A stretch of 56,395 nt of DNA from a bacterium (GCA_029009515.1 JAQXJZ010000022.1:1-56395), one strand, 5' to 3'. Numbered from the stretch's first letter, positions 8,189 to 17,049 are shown. Notes: a model not told the origin generated them from the sequence alone. Made by a program: numbers and translations.

Positions 8189-9244
8189 ATGATCACCCAG
8201 AAACCCTTTGACGTAACCGCCCAGGGCGAACAGGTAACCGAATACACCCTCACCAACGAAAGCGGCGCCAGCGTGACCATCATCGACTTCGGCGGCATCG
8301 TGACCGGCATCAAGGTGCCTGACCGCGACGGCAAGCTGGACGACGTGGCGCTGGGCTACGACAACGTGGCGACCTATCAGGGCCCCAAGTGCGGCAGCAT
8401 GGGCATGCTGATTGGCCGCGTGGGCAACCGCATCGCCAAGGCGACGTTTGATCTGGAAGGCAAGACCTATCCGCTGGGTGCCAACAACGGCGTCAACAAT
8501 CTGCACGGCGGCCCCGTGGGCTTCGGCCTGCGCATGTGGGAAGCCGAGCCCGCCGAGATCGACGGCGATCCCGCGCTGATCATGCGCATCGTGAGCGAGG
8601 ACGGCGATCAGGGCTTCCCCGGCAAGGTGGAGGTGCAGGTGACCTACCTGTTCACCAGGGATAACGAGCTGGTCATCCACTACGAAGCCGTGACCGATCA
8701 GACCACTTTGGTCAACCTCACCAACCATGCCTACTTCAACCTCGACGGTCATGACGCCGGCAATGTGAACGATCTGGTGCTGCAGATCAACGCCGAGAAC
8801 ACCAACGAGGTGTACCCGGATCTGATCCCCACCGGCAAGCTGCTGCCCGTGAGCGAAGTGCCCTTCAACTTCTCCGAGCCCAAGCGCATGGGCGATATCC
8901 TCGCCCTGACCGACGAGGTGGAGATCATGAAGGCCGCCGGCGGCGTGGACTTCAACTACTGCGCCGGACGCGACCGCGAAACCAAGCTCATCGCCACGCT
9001 GTACTCTCCCAGGACCGGCCGCGTGATGGACGTGATCACCGACCAGCCCGGCGTGCAGTGCTACACCGGTCAGGGTCTGGACGTCACCGGCAAGGGCGGC
9101 GTGCATTACGGCAAGTATGCCGGTCTGTGCCTGGAAACCCAGCACTACCCGGACGCCATCCATCATCCGGAGTTCCCCACCATCGTGCTGCGCCCGCAGG
9201 ACACCTACGATACCTGCACCATCTACCGCTTCGGCGTGAAATAA
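8189..9244 (+). CDS. galM: Aldose 1-epimerase (mutarotase)
   Basis: A 351-residue cytoplasmic enzyme that interconverts alpha and beta anomers of hexoses (galactose, glucose). Family motifs are complete: GNRIAKATF, the substrate-binding His in NNLHGG (about residue 106), the catalytic acid His in NLTNHAYFNL (about 180) and the catalytic base Glu in GLCLETQHYPDA (about 316). The length fits the family. It has its own promoter and an AAGGAGG site. The DUF2804 gene follows after 12 bases. The GH42 beta-galactosidase elsewhere in the window would release beta-galactose, a natural substrate. Confidence 0.93.
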   Translation: MITQKPFDVTAQGEQVTEYTLTNESGASVTIIDFGGIVTGIKVPDRDGKLDDVALGYDNVATYQGPKCGSMGMLIGRVGNRIAKATFDLEGKTYPLGANNGVNNLHGGPVGFGLRMWEAEPAEIDGDPALIMRIVSEDGDQGFPGKVEVQVTYLFTRDNELVIHYEAVTDQTTLVNLTNHAYFNLDGHDAGNVNDLVLQINAENTNEVYPDLIPTGKLLPVSEVPFNFSEPKRMGDILALTDEVEIMKAAGGVDFNYCAGRDRETKLIATLYSPRTGRVMDVITDQPGVQCYTGQGLDVTGKGGVHYGKYAGLCLETQHYPDAIHHPEFPTIVLRPQDTYDTCTIYRFGVK

Positions 9245-9256
9245 GGAAGGATTGCC

Positions 9257-10288
9257 ATGCAGCATCAGCTCAAACCCGGCGCGCTTCTGGATGATCAGGG
9301 CGTTCTGAAGGAGGCCGGTTATGCCACCCGCCTCGTCAAAACCTACGACCGCTCGGCCATCCGGGGCGGCGCGCTGCGCATCAAGGAGTGGGACTACTAC
9401 TGCATCGTGGGCGGCGACATCGTGCTGGCGCTGACCATTGCGGATAACTCCTACATGAGCCTGGACAGCGTGAGCCTCCTCAACCTCCAGACCGGCTTCC
9501 AGCACACCTGGAGCGGCATGGGCGTGATGACGCTGGGCAAGCGCGGCTTCCCGGCCACGAGCGTCAAGGGCGACGTGGGCGTGGAAACGCCCGGCTATGC
9601 CCTGCGCTTTGAAAACGACGGCGCCCGCCGCGTGCTGACTGCCCGCGTGGACAAGTTCCATCAGGGCAAACCCCTCACCGCGCGCGTCATCCTCACCGAC
9701 GAGCCCGAGGACAGCATGGTCATCGCCACGCCGTTCCCGGGAAAGAAAACCGCCTTCTACTACAACCAGAAGATCAACTGCATGAAGGCGGAGGGCGATG
9801 TGACCTTCGACGGTCAGGTGTATCCCTTCCATAAGGAGGAGGCCACCGCGGTGCTGGACTGGGGCCGCGGCGTGTGGACCTACTCCAACACCTGGTACTG
9901 GGGCAGCGCCAGCGGATATGCAGGCGGCGTGCCGTTTGGCTTCAACCTTGGCTACGGCTTTGGCGATACCAGCGCCGCGACCGAAAACATGCTGTTCTGC
10001 AACGGAAAGGCGCACAAGCTGACCGACGTGGATTTCGGCATTCCCAAAACCGCCGACGGCAAGGACGACTTCCTCAAGCCCTGGCATGTGAAGGATACAG
10101 AGGGACGGCTGGATCTGATCTTCACGCCCATCCTCGACCGCGCCTCCCGCACCAGCGTGGTTCTGATCGAAAGCGACCAGCATCAGGTGTTTGGCCGCTT
10201 CGACGGAAAGGCTGTGCTGGACGACGGAACGGTGCTGGAGATCAGCCGTCTGACGGGCTTTGCCGAGAAGGTAAAAAACCGTTGGTAA
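9257..10288 (+). CDS. DUF2804 domain protein
   Basis: A 343-residue protein matching the DUF2804 family along its length, with family segments LLDDQGVLKEAGYATR near the start, IKEWDYYCIV, the FYYNQKINCM region and DWGRGVWTYSNTWYWGSAS in the centre. There is no signal peptide and no membrane segment. DUF2804 has no established function; it is beta-rich and may adopt a lipocalin-like or carbohydrate-binding fold. Its position 12 bases after galM points to co-expression and perhaps to sugar metabolism. No strong terminator follows; only a weak AAAACC/GGTTTT stem overlaps its end. Confidence 0.85.
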   Translation: MQHQLKPGALLDDQGVLKEAGYATRLVKTYDRSAIRGGALRIKEWDYYCIVGGDIVLALTIADNSYMSLDSVSLLNLQTGFQHTWSGMGVMTLGKRGFPATSVKGDVGVETPGYALRFENDGARRVLTARVDKFHQGKPLTARVILTDEPEDSMVIATPFPGKKTAFYYNQKINCMKAEGDVTFDGQVYPFHKEEATAVLDWGRGVWTYSNTWYWGSASGYAGGVPFGFNLGYGFGDTSAATENMLFCNGKAHKLTDVDFGIPKTADGKDDFLKPWHVKDTEGRLDLIFTPILDRASRTSVVLIESDQHQVFGRFDGKAVLDDGTVLEISRLTGFAEKVKNRW

Positions 10289-10328
10289 ACAAGGTTTTAT
10301 TCTGTACACGCAAGTTGCAAACATGCGA

Positions 10329-10357
10329 TTGACAATTCATGAACAGCCCGATATAAT
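10329..10357 (+). promoter_or_regulatory. Consensus promoter of the ABC exporter operon
   Basis: TTGACA (10329-10334) and TATAAT (10352-10357) are both perfect consensus hexamers with a 17-base spacer. Transcription would start near 10364, about 155 bases before the first start codon, leaving a long leader. Confidence 0.8.
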
Positions 10358-10401
10358 GTGTCTCGATGCACCGGAGGGCTGAGCCTGAATAAAGGCTTTT
10401 G

Positions 10402-10452
10402 GCCGGATAAGGGATCAGGTGAAATTCCTGATATCTTATCCGGCTTTTTTTC
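10402..10452 (+). terminator. Leader terminator, probable transcription attenuator of the ABC exporter genes
   Basis: An intrinsic terminator lies inside the leader, between the promoter and the first exporter gene. The outer stem is GCCGGATAAG (10402-10411) with CTTATCCGGC (10435-10444), the inner stem ATCAGG with CCTGAT, and a run of eight T follows (10445-10452). Upstream in the leader, AGCC...GGCT (about 10382-10396) can form a small stem. A terminator in this place means most transcripts should stop unless it is overridden, as in the Bacillus bmrB-bmrC-bmrD leader, where drug-stalled ribosomes allow readthrough. No close match to a known riboswitch was recognised. Confidence 0.65.
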
Positions 10453-10517
10453 AAAAGCACCAGCTTTTCCGGGTTTCACATACGCACTTTTTGATTCAAC
10501 AGGGAGGAACACACACC

Positions 10518-12338
10518 ATGCAAAATCCCAAGCCGTCCAGCGGCAAGGCAGCGCTCATCTGGCGCTTTCTCAAGGGCAGCAAGCACTTCTTTGTGCTCAG
10601 CATGCTCATGGCCGCCATGACCGCCATGTCGGACATGATCACCCCGCAGATCATCCGCGCGGCGGTGGACAACGCCATCGGCGGAAACGAGCCCACCTTC
10701 GGACCGGCGGTGATGAAGCTGGTCAACGCGGTGGGCGGCTTTGCGTACCTGGGCCAGAACCTGTGGATTATGGCCATTGCCGTTTTGTGCGTGGCCGTGG
10801 TGAAGGTGCTGTCGCAGTACGGTTTTCTGGCGTTCAACACCCGCGCGTCCGAAACGCTGACCAAAACCATGCGCGATACCCTCTACACCCACATCGAGCA
10901 CCTGCCCTTCAGCTGGCACATGAAGAACCACACCGGCGACATCATCCAGCGCTGCACGTCGGATATCGACACCACGCGCAACTTTGTGGCCGGTCAGATG
11001 ACGCAGCTGCTGCGCGTCCTCATTCTGGTCACGCTGTCGATGACGTTCATGTTCTCCATGACCCCGATGCTGGCGGTCATCTCGCTTCTGCCCATGCCGC
11101 TCATCGTGTGGTACTCCTTCCGCTTCCAGCACAAGATCGGCGCGGGCTTCAAGGAGTGCGACGAGAGCGAAGGCCGCCTGTCCGCCATGGCGCAGGAGAA
11201 CCTGACCGGCGTGCGCGTGGTGCGCGCCTTTGGCCGCGAGCGCTACGAGCGCGACCGCTTTGAAAAGCACAACGAGGAATACACCGGCCTGTGGATTCGC
11301 CTGGCCAGGCTGATGGCGCGCTTCTGGAGCACGGCGGATATCTTAAGCGGCATGCAGATCATGCTGGTGGTGGTGTTCGGCGTGGTGTTCTGCCTCAAAG
11401 GGCAGATGACCAGCGGCGAATACATCGCCTTCATCTCCTACAATGCGCAGCTGGTGTGGCCCATCCGCATGCTGGGCCGCATGATCTCCGATATGAGCAA
11501 GGCCGGCGTGGCCATTGAGCGCATCGGCTACATCATCGACTCCGAGGTGGAAAAGGACTGCGAAGGCGCCGTCGCGCCCGACATGACCGGCGACATCGCC
11601 TTTGAGCACGTCAGCTTTGCCTACGAGGGCTTCCCCCAGATGCTGCACGACATCACCTTCACCATGAAGGCCGGCACCACGCTTGGCATTCTGGGCGGCA
11701 CGGGCAGCGGCAAGAGCACCCTCATGCTCCTGCTCGACCGCCTCTACGACCTGCCGGAAAACTCCGGCCGCATCACCATCGGCGGCGTGGACATTGCCAC
11801 CATCCAGCGCGAGCACCTGCGCAAGAATATCGGCATCGTCCTGCAGGAGCCGTTCCTGTTTTCCCGCACGCTCAAGGAAAACCTGTCCATCACCGATGAG
11901 CAGCTCACCCTCTCCGATATCCGCGAGGCGGCCCGTGCGGCCTGCCTGGACGATACCATCGAGGGCTTCACCAAGGGCTACGACACCTTCGTGGGCGAGC
12001 GCGGCGTGACCCTCTCCGGCGGTCAGAAGCAGCGCGCGGCCATCGCCCGCATGCTCACGCAGCATACCCCCATCATGATCTTTGACGACTCGCTCTCCGC
12101 CGTGGACGCTGAGACTGACGCCAAGATCCGCACCGCGCTGGAGAAGCGCTTCGGCAGCGCCAGCATCATCCTCATCTCCCACCGCATCACCACGCTGAGC
12201 AAGGCCGATCAGGTCATCGTGCTGGACCGCGGCCGCATTGCGGAGATGGGTACGCCCGCCGAGCTGGAAAAGGCCGGCGGTCTCTATCAGCGCATTTCCG
12301 AAATCCAGTCCCTGTCCGCAGAGGAGGTGGACAACTGA
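10518..12338 (+). CDS. ABC exporter half-transporter, degenerate-site subunit (YheI/BmrC type)
   Basis: A 606-residue type IV ABC half-transporter with six predicted membrane helices (about 20-320) fused to an ATPase domain. The Walker A is GGTGSGKST near residue 393 and the signature is a canonical LSGGQKQR near 499. In the Walker B region, IMIFDDSLSAVD near 520, the catalytic Glu is replaced by Asp. This is the hallmark of the degenerate site in heterodimeric exporters (BmrCD, TM287/288, LmrCD). The ATG at 10518 has GGGAGGAA at good spacing; an in-frame upstream GTG lies inside the leader terminator and is less likely. Its stop overlaps the next start (TGATG). Likely substrates are drugs or other amphipathic compounds. 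Confidence 0.9.
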   Translation: MQNPKPSSGKAALIWRFLKGSKHFFVLSMLMAAMTAMSDMITPQIIRAAVDNAIGGNEPTFGPAVMKLVNAVGGFAYLGQNLWIMAIAVLCVAVVKVLSQYGFLAFNTRASETLTKTMRDTLYTHIEHLPFSWHMKNHTGDIIQRCTSDIDTTRNFVAGQMTQLLRVLILVTLSMTFMFSMTPMLAVISLLPMPLIVWYSFRFQHKIGAGFKECDESEGRLSAMAQENLTGVRVVRAFGRERYERDRFEKHNEEYTGLWIRLARLMARFWSTADILSGMQIMLVVVFGVVFCLKGQMTSGEYIAFISYNAQLVWPIRMLGRMISDMSKAGVAIERIGYIIDSEVEKDCEGAVAPDMTGDIAFEHVSFAYEGFPQMLHDITFTMKAGTTLGILGGTGSGKSTLMLLLDRLYDLPENSGRITIGGVDIATIQREHLRKNIGIVLQEPFLFSRTLKENLSITDEQLTLSDIREAARAACLDDTIEGFTKGYDTFVGERGVTLSGGQKQRAAIARMLTQHTPIMIFDDSLSAVDAETDAKIRTALEKRFGSASIILISHRITTLSKADQVIVLDRGRIAEMGTPAELEKAGGLYQRISEIQSLSAEEVDN

Positions 12339-14152
12339 TGCAGCAGAACGAAGAAAAGCGCAGCCTGCCGTTCTTTGGCATCGGCAAGGTGCTGCCCTTT
12401 ATGAAGCCCTACCGCAGGGTGGTAGCCGCCATGATCGGCTGCGGTCTGGCTTCCACGGGCGTTGACCTGCTGATTCCGCAGTTCCAGCGCTACGCCCTCA
12501 ACCATTTCATCGCCCACAAAACGCTGGATACCCTGCCCTTTTTCCTGATCATCTACATCGGCGCGATCCTGCTGGCCAGCGTGTTCAACTACATCTCCTG
12601 CAGCAACGCCATGCGCACCGAGGTGAGCGTGAACCGCGACCTGCGCAACGCCGCCTTCAGCCATCTGCAGACGCTCTCGTTCTCCTACTTCAACCAGAAC
12701 AGCGTGGGCTACATCCACGCCCGCGTCATCAGCGATACCTCGCGCATCGGCTCTCTGGTGTCGTGGTCGCTCATGGACAGCGTGTGGCACCTGAGCTATC
12801 TGGTGGGCGCGATTGTGGTCATGTTCCTGGTCAACGCCAAGCTGGCGCTGATGGTCATCACCATTCTGCCGCTGATCATCGTGCTGTTTTCCGTGTTCCA
12901 GGGCAAGCTGGTGCGCGTCAACCGCGAGGTGCGCGAGCTCAACTCGCAGATCACCAGCGATTTTAACGAAGGCATCACCGGCGCCAAGACCATCAAGACC
13001 CTCGTCATCGAGGACAAGATGGCCGCCGACTTCCTCAAGGACACCGGCAAGATGCGCAAAAAGAGCGTGCAGGTGGCGCACCTGCGCGGCATGTTCTCCG
13101 CCACGCTCAACATGGCCAGCTCGCTGGCGCTGGCCATCGTGCTCTGGCGCGGCGGCTACATCGCCGAGAGCGAGGTGGGTACCTTCAGCATGTTCATGTC
13201 CTACGCACAGGGCATGATGGAGCCCGTGCGCTGGATCATTGACGCCATCAGCGATCTCATCACCACGCAGGTGAACATTGAGCGCCTCTCCCGCCTGCTG
13301 GAAACGGAATCCGACGTGGCGGACACCGAAGAGGTCATTGCCAGGTACGGCGATTCCTTCAGCCCCAAGCGCGAAAACTGGGAGCCCATCAAGGGCGATA
13401 TCGAGTTCAAGGACGTGGACTTCAAGTACCCCGACGGCGACGAGTACGTGCTGGAGAACTTCAACCTGAAGATTCCCTTCGGCTCCAACATCGCCATCGT
13501 GGGCGAGACGGGCGCGGGCAAATCCACGCTGGTCAACCTTGTGTGCCGCTTCTTTGAGCCCACGCGCGGACAGGTGCTCATCGACGGCCGCGACGCGCGC
13601 GAGCGCAGCCAGCTGTGGCTGCATTCCGCCATCGGATACGTGCTGCAGACCCCGCATCTCTTCTCCGGCACCGTGCGCGAAAACCTGCTCTACGGCAACC
13701 CGGGCGCCACCGAGGAGCAGATCTGGCAGGCGCTCAAGCTGGTCAGCGCCGAGGAAGTGGTCAACCGCATGGACAAGGGGCTGGACAGCGACGTGGGTGA
13801 GGGCGGCGATATGCTCTCCACCGGCGAAAAGCAGCTCATCTCCTTTGCACGCGCCATTCTGGCCGACCCGCGCATTCTGGTTTTGGACGAGGCGACCGCC
13901 AGCGTGGATACGCTGACCGAGCAGAAGATTCAGGCCGCCATCGACACCATCATCAAGGGCCGCACCTCGCTGGTCATCGCGCACCGTTTGAGCACCATCA
14001 AGAACGCCGACCTCATCCTGGTCGTGCGCGATGGCAAGATCATCGAGCGCGGACGGCACGCGGAGCTGCTCAAGGCCCGCGGCCACTACTACAGCCTCTA
14101 CACCCGCCAGTACGAGGAGGAGGCCGCCGCCAGCCTGTTTGGCGAAGCATAA
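12338..14152 (+). CDS. ABC exporter half-transporter, partner subunit (YheH/BmrD type)
   Basis: A 604-residue partner with an N-terminal six-helix membrane domain and a C-terminal ATPase. The Walker A is GETGAGKST near residue 389 and the Walker B, ILVLDEATASVD near 514, keeps the catalytic Glu. The signature is non-canonical (LSTGEKQ in place of LSGGQ). The pair is therefore complementary: this Walker B with the partner's LSGGQ makes one good ATP site, and the partner's Asp with this LSTGE makes the degenerate one. It overlaps the upstream gene by one base and ends at a strong terminator. Confidence 0.9.
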   Translation: MQQNEEKRSLPFFGIGKVLPFMKPYRRVVAAMIGCGLASTGVDLLIPQFQRYALNHFIAHKTLDTLPFFLIIYIGAILLASVFNYISCSNAMRTEVSVNRDLRNAAFSHLQTLSFSYFNQNSVGYIHARVISDTSRIGSLVSWSLMDSVWHLSYLVGAIVVMFLVNAKLALMVITILPLIIVLFSVFQGKLVRVNREVRELNSQITSDFNEGITGAKTIKTLVIEDKMAADFLKDTGKMRKKSVQVAHLRGMFSATLNMASSLALAIVLWRGGYIAESEVGTFSMFMSYAQGMMEPVRWIIDAISDLITTQVNIERLSRLLETESDVADTEEVIARYGDSFSPKRENWEPIKGDIEFKDVDFKYPDGDEYVLENFNLKIPFGSNIAIVGETGAGKSTLVNLVCRFFEPTRGQVLIDGRDARERSQLWLHSAIGYVLQTPHLFSGTVRENLLYGNPGATEEQIWQALKLVSAEEVVNRMDKGLDSDVGEGGDMLSTGEKQLISFARAILADPRILVLDEATASVDTLTEQKIQAAIDTIIKGRTSLVIAHRLSTIKNADLILVVRDGKIIERGRHAELLKARGHYYSLYTRQYEEEAAASLFGEA

Positions 14153-14170
14153 AATCTTCTTTCAACTTTT

Positions 14171-14204
14171 CCGCCGTCAGGGATTGTCTTGACGGCGGTT
14201 TTTT
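14171..14204 (+). terminator. Intrinsic terminator of the ABC exporter operon
   Basis: Stem CCGCCGTCA (14171-14179) with TGACGGCGG (14190-14198), a 10-base loop and six T. Confidence 0.85.
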
Positions 14205-14212
14205 GTTATGAT
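14184..14212 (+). promoter_or_regulatory. Possible promoter of the GH43 gene, overlapping the terminator
   Basis: TTGTCT (14184-14189) and TATGAT (14207-14212) are 17 bases apart with an extended TGT before the -10. The -35 lies in the loop and right arm of the preceding terminator. Confidence 0.35.
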
Positions 14213-14270
14213 GGACAAAAGCGCGTAAGTAAACATTCTTTCCTAACCAACCATACAGGAGGATTCATCC

Positions 14271-15683
14271 ATGAAACAGCAGGTATTCAACCCCTATCTG
14301 CCCAGCTATGAGTACATCCCGGACGGCGAGCCGCGCGTGTTCAACGGCCGCCTCTACATCTACGGCAGCCACGACTGCTTCAGCGGCGACGTGTACTGCC
14401 AGAACGACTACGTGTGCTGGTCCGCGCCCGAGGACGACCTGAGCGACTGGCGCTACGAGGGCGTCATCTTCAAAAAGACGCAGGACCCCCGCAACCCCGA
14501 CGGCGCGCATGCCCTGTGGGCTCCCGATGTGTGTCAGGGTCTGGACGGCAAGTACTACCTGTACTACTGCCTGGACTTCCTCAAGGAAATCGGCGTGGCC
14601 GTGGCGGATGAACCCGCCGGCCCCTATGAGTTCCTCGACTTCGTGCGCTGGCCGGATGGCCGCATTCTGGGCACCGGCGACGACATCCGCCAGTTCGACC
14701 CCGGCATTTTCATTGACGACGACGAGCGCATCTACCTGTTCAGCGGCAACAGCCCCCGCTATGCCGACATGGTCAACAAGGACAAGAACAGCCAGAAGAT
14801 GGAACTGGAGCGCGACATGATCACGCTCAAGTCCGCGCCCGAAATCAACCTGCCCATCATCACCGACGCGCCCGGCACCGAATATGCGGAGCATCCCTTC
14901 TTCGAGGCCAGCTCGGTGCGCAAGATCAACGGGAAGTATTATTTCATTTACAGCTCCACCTGGATGCACGAGCTGTGCTGGGCCGTGGCCGACGAGCCTC
15001 TGGGCACCTACCGCTACGGCGGCGTGCTGGTGAGCAACTCCGACATCGGCGCAAACGGCAACACCGAGGCCCTCAACTACCGCGGCAACACCCACGGCAG
15101 CGTGGCCTGCGTGAACGGCAAGTGGTACGTGTTCTATCACCGCCAGACCAACCGCCACTTCTTCTCCCGTCAGGCCTGCGCCGAGGAGATCGTGTTTGAC
15201 GGCGAACGCTTCCATCAGGCGGAAGTGACCTCCTGCGGCCTCAACGGCGGCCCGCTCAAGGACGAGGGCAGCTACGAAGCCCGCATCGCCTGCCACCTCT
15301 ACAGCAAGAACGGCACCACCGAAAGCCTGCAGGATCAGCAGGACGAGAACCATCCCGCCTTCACGCAGGACGGCCCCGACCGCGAGGATAACCCCAACCA
15401 GTACATCAACAACATGCGCGATGGCGCCACCGCCGGCTACCGCTATTTCCAGTTTGACGGCGCCAGGGAAATCAGCGTCACCACGCGCGGCACCGCCAAT
15501 GGCTCCTTCGTGGTCAAGGACGAGCGCAACGGCAACGTGGTTGCCCGCATCCCTGTTCAGCCCTCCGAAGGCTGGGCCACCTTCTCCGCGCCGCTGGACA
15601 TCGAGTGCGGCAAGAAGCCCCTGTACTTCACCTACGAAGGCGAAGGCTGGGCGGACTTCATGAGCTTCGAGCTGAAGAAGTAA
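14271..15683 (+). CDS. Glycoside hydrolase family 43 protein with C-terminal carbohydrate-binding-like domain
   Basis: A 470-residue inverting glycosidase, probably an arabinofuranosidase or beta-xylosidase acting on plant polysaccharide fragments. The five-bladed propeller shows the family residues: the catalytic base Asp in YIPDGEPRVF (about 18), WAPDV near 83, a structural Asp in FDPGIF near 143, and the catalytic acid Glu in FFEASSVRK near 212. The last 90 residues (YRYFQFDGAREISVTTRG...YFTYEGEGWADFMSFEL) look like a CBM6-type beta-sandwich. No signal peptide is seen, so it works on imported oligosaccharides. The ATG has AGGAGG. The exact substrate cannot be told from sequence. Confidence 0.88.
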   Translation: MKQQVFNPYLPSYEYIPDGEPRVFNGRLYIYGSHDCFSGDVYCQNDYVCWSAPEDDLSDWRYEGVIFKKTQDPRNPDGAHALWAPDVCQGLDGKYYLYYCLDFLKEIGVAVADEPAGPYEFLDFVRWPDGRILGTGDDIRQFDPGIFIDDDERIYLFSGNSPRYADMVNKDKNSQKMELERDMITLKSAPEINLPIITDAPGTEYAEHPFFEASSVRKINGKYYFIYSSTWMHELCWAVADEPLGTYRYGGVLVSNSDIGANGNTEALNYRGNTHGSVACVNGKWYVFYHRQTNRHFFSRQACAEEIVFDGERFHQAEVTSCGLNGGPLKDEGSYEARIACHLYSKNGTTESLQDQQDENHPAFTQDGPDREDNPNQYINNMRDGATAGYRYFQFDGAREISVTTRGTANGSFVVKDERNGNVVARIPVQPSEGWATFSAPLDIECGKKPLYFTYEGEGWADFMSFELKK

Positions 15684-15693
15684 TCCAAGCATA

Positions 15694-15732
15694 CACAAAA
15701 AACACCGCCATGCGCTTGGCGGTGTTTTTGTG
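15694..15732. terminator. Bidirectional intrinsic terminator
   Basis: An A/T-flanked stem with core ACACCGCCA/TGGCGGTGT and a 6-base loop, lying between the convergent GH43 gene and the beta-lactamase remnant. Confidence 0.8.
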
Positions 15733-15736
15733 TTCG

Positions 15737-15985
15737 TCATTCGTTTTCCAGCGCTTCCCACAGCGCGCAGGCGCTGCGGCGGATGAAATCCTCCCAGCGG
15801 TACACGTCGGTGTTTTCACCGGCAAAGCACAGGATGAAGGGCTCCTTGGCGTACACGATGCCCACATCGTTGCTCAGTTCGTCGTCCTCGCCGGTTTTGT
15901 GCAGGATGTCCGCGCGACCGCACAGCTTGCCGTCCAGCTTGTGGTTGATCTGCTGCATTTGTTCCAGCACCTGCTGCTCGCTCAT
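15737..15985 (-). pseudogene. C-terminal remnant of a class A beta-lactamase-like serine hydrolase
   Basis: An 82-residue frame matching only the last third of class A beta-lactamase/transpeptidase-like proteins: QQINHKLDGKL, the KTG box in HKTGEDDELSNDVGIVYA, the strand PFILCFAGENTDV and the terminal helix. The SxxK nucleophile and SDN motifs are absent and cannot be found upstream, where the acyltransferase gene begins at once. The start ATG overlaps the acyltransferase stop by 4 bases (ATGA), so it could be translated by coupling, but it cannot be an active hydrolase. Most likely a deletion joined the tail of the old gene to the acyltransferase gene. Confidence 0.65.
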
Positions 15986-17049
15986 GCGGCCGTCTCCTTT
16001 TTCTCAAACGCTCTGGCCCACCACACGGGCACCCATTTGCGCAGCGGCTTTTCCAGCAGGAAGTGGCTCAGCGCACCCGCCATCCACGCGATGAGCGCAA
16101 ACAGGTACATGCTGCCCAGCGTCTGACCCATGCCCACCGACGGGATGAACAGGCACAGGAACACCTGCACCGCCGCGTGCCACACATATGTGTTGTAGGA
16201 AATCTCGCTCAGCGTAGCCCAGAAGCGGTGGCGGAAGATCTTTTGGGCGGTTTCCGTCTGCGACAGGATGATCAGCCCCGGAATGCACAGGAATACGAAG
16301 GTGCTGTCCGGATCGGTATACGCAGGCGCGAAGGCCGCAAACGCCGCAAACAGCGCAATGCCGCCCGCCGCCAGCGCCTTGACCGCGCCGTTCAGCCGGT
16401 AGTTCTGCAGGAAGAAGCCCAGCAGCAAGCCCATGGAAAACGCCTGATAGCCGCGCACCGCCTGCGATTCAAAGAAGGGCAGCTCCAGCCCCAGCTTTTT
16501 GAATCCCTGGCAGAGGAACACCATGAACACCAGCACCCATTCCATGCGCCAGCGGCATTTCTTTGCCAGCTGGGTGATCAGGTAGTGGTACACATAGCAC
16601 AGGATGAGGACGCTGACAAACCACGTGGGGTTGTTGAGGGAATATCCCTCGAAGCCGAAGCCCTCCTGAATGCCCAGACAGCTCACAATGAGCCCCCAGA
16701 AATTGGGCAGCGTGCGGAACACCCACGTTTTGCCCGTGATTTTGAAGTGCAGGAAGTACAGCGCCGTATAGGCGATGGTGCTCAGCGCCATCACCGGCAC
16801 CAGACGGCTGAGCTTTTTGCCGATGTAGGAGCCGAAGGGCATGTCCATCTTCTCCGTATGCTTCCACGCAAAGAAGCCGGAGAGCATGAAAAACACCTCC
16901 ACCATCATCCACCAGTTGAAGGTGAGATCGCCCCAGAAATTGATATGGTGTTCAAACCGCGCGCCGGACACCTGCTGGAAATGGTGAAACAGCACGCAGG
17001 TGGTGGCGGCTACTTTGAGCGCGTCGAGCGCGTAGCTGCGTTTTTGCAT
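15982..17049 (-). CDS. Acyltransferase family 3 membrane protein
   Basis: A 355-residue integral membrane O-acyltransferase of the OafA/YrhL type, with about ten predicted membrane segments. The family's early His pair is seen in CVLFHHFQQVSG, and a membrane Glu in WWMMVEVFFMLSGFFAWKH. A later segment, NPTWFVSVLILCYVYHYLI, is also characteristic. Such enzymes acetylate cell-surface glycans, exopolysaccharide or antibiotics. The ATG at 17049 has CAGGAGG at good spacing; an upstream in-frame ATG lacks one. The beta-lactamase remnant is coupled to its stop. Confidence 0.87.
   Translation of the reverse strand: MQKRSYALDALKVAATTCVLFHHFQQVSGARFEHHINFWGDLTFNWWMMVEVFFMLSGFFAWKHTEKMDMPFGSYIGKKLSRLVPVMALSTIAYTALYFLHFKITGKTWVFRTLPNFWGLIVSCLGIQEGFGFEGYSLNNPTWFVSVLILCYVYHYLITQLAKKCRWRMEWVLVFMVFLCQGFKKLGLELPFFESQAVRGYQAFSMGLLLGFFLQNYRLNGAVKALAAGGIALFAAFAAFAPAYTDPDSTFVFLCIPGLIILSQTETAQKIFRHRFWATLSEISYNTYVWHAAVQVFLCLFIPSVGMGQTLGSMYLFALIAWMAGALSHFLLEKPLRKWVPVWWARAFEKKETAA

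Noticed and set aside
8087..10324. Long minus-strand frame opposite the epimerase and DUF2804 genes
   Set aside because: Same reason: both plus-strand genes are well supported, and the antisense frame has no motif.
10366..10392. Eight-codon leader peptide (ATG to TAA) in the ABC exporter leader
   Set aside because: It would start within a few bases of the expected transcript start and has no ribosome binding site, so there is no support for translation.
10405..10435. Cobalamin-riboswitch-like GGTGAAATTCC in the ABC exporter leader
   Set aside because: The rest of the cobalamin aptamer (conserved GCCACTG box and multi-arm layout) is missing. The motif is simply the loop of the leader terminator.
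10419..10517. Upstream in-frame GTG start for the first ABC exporter gene
   Set aside because: It lies inside the leader terminator stem and lacks a Shine-Dalgarno site. The ATG at 10518 has GGGAGGAA and the normal family N-terminus.
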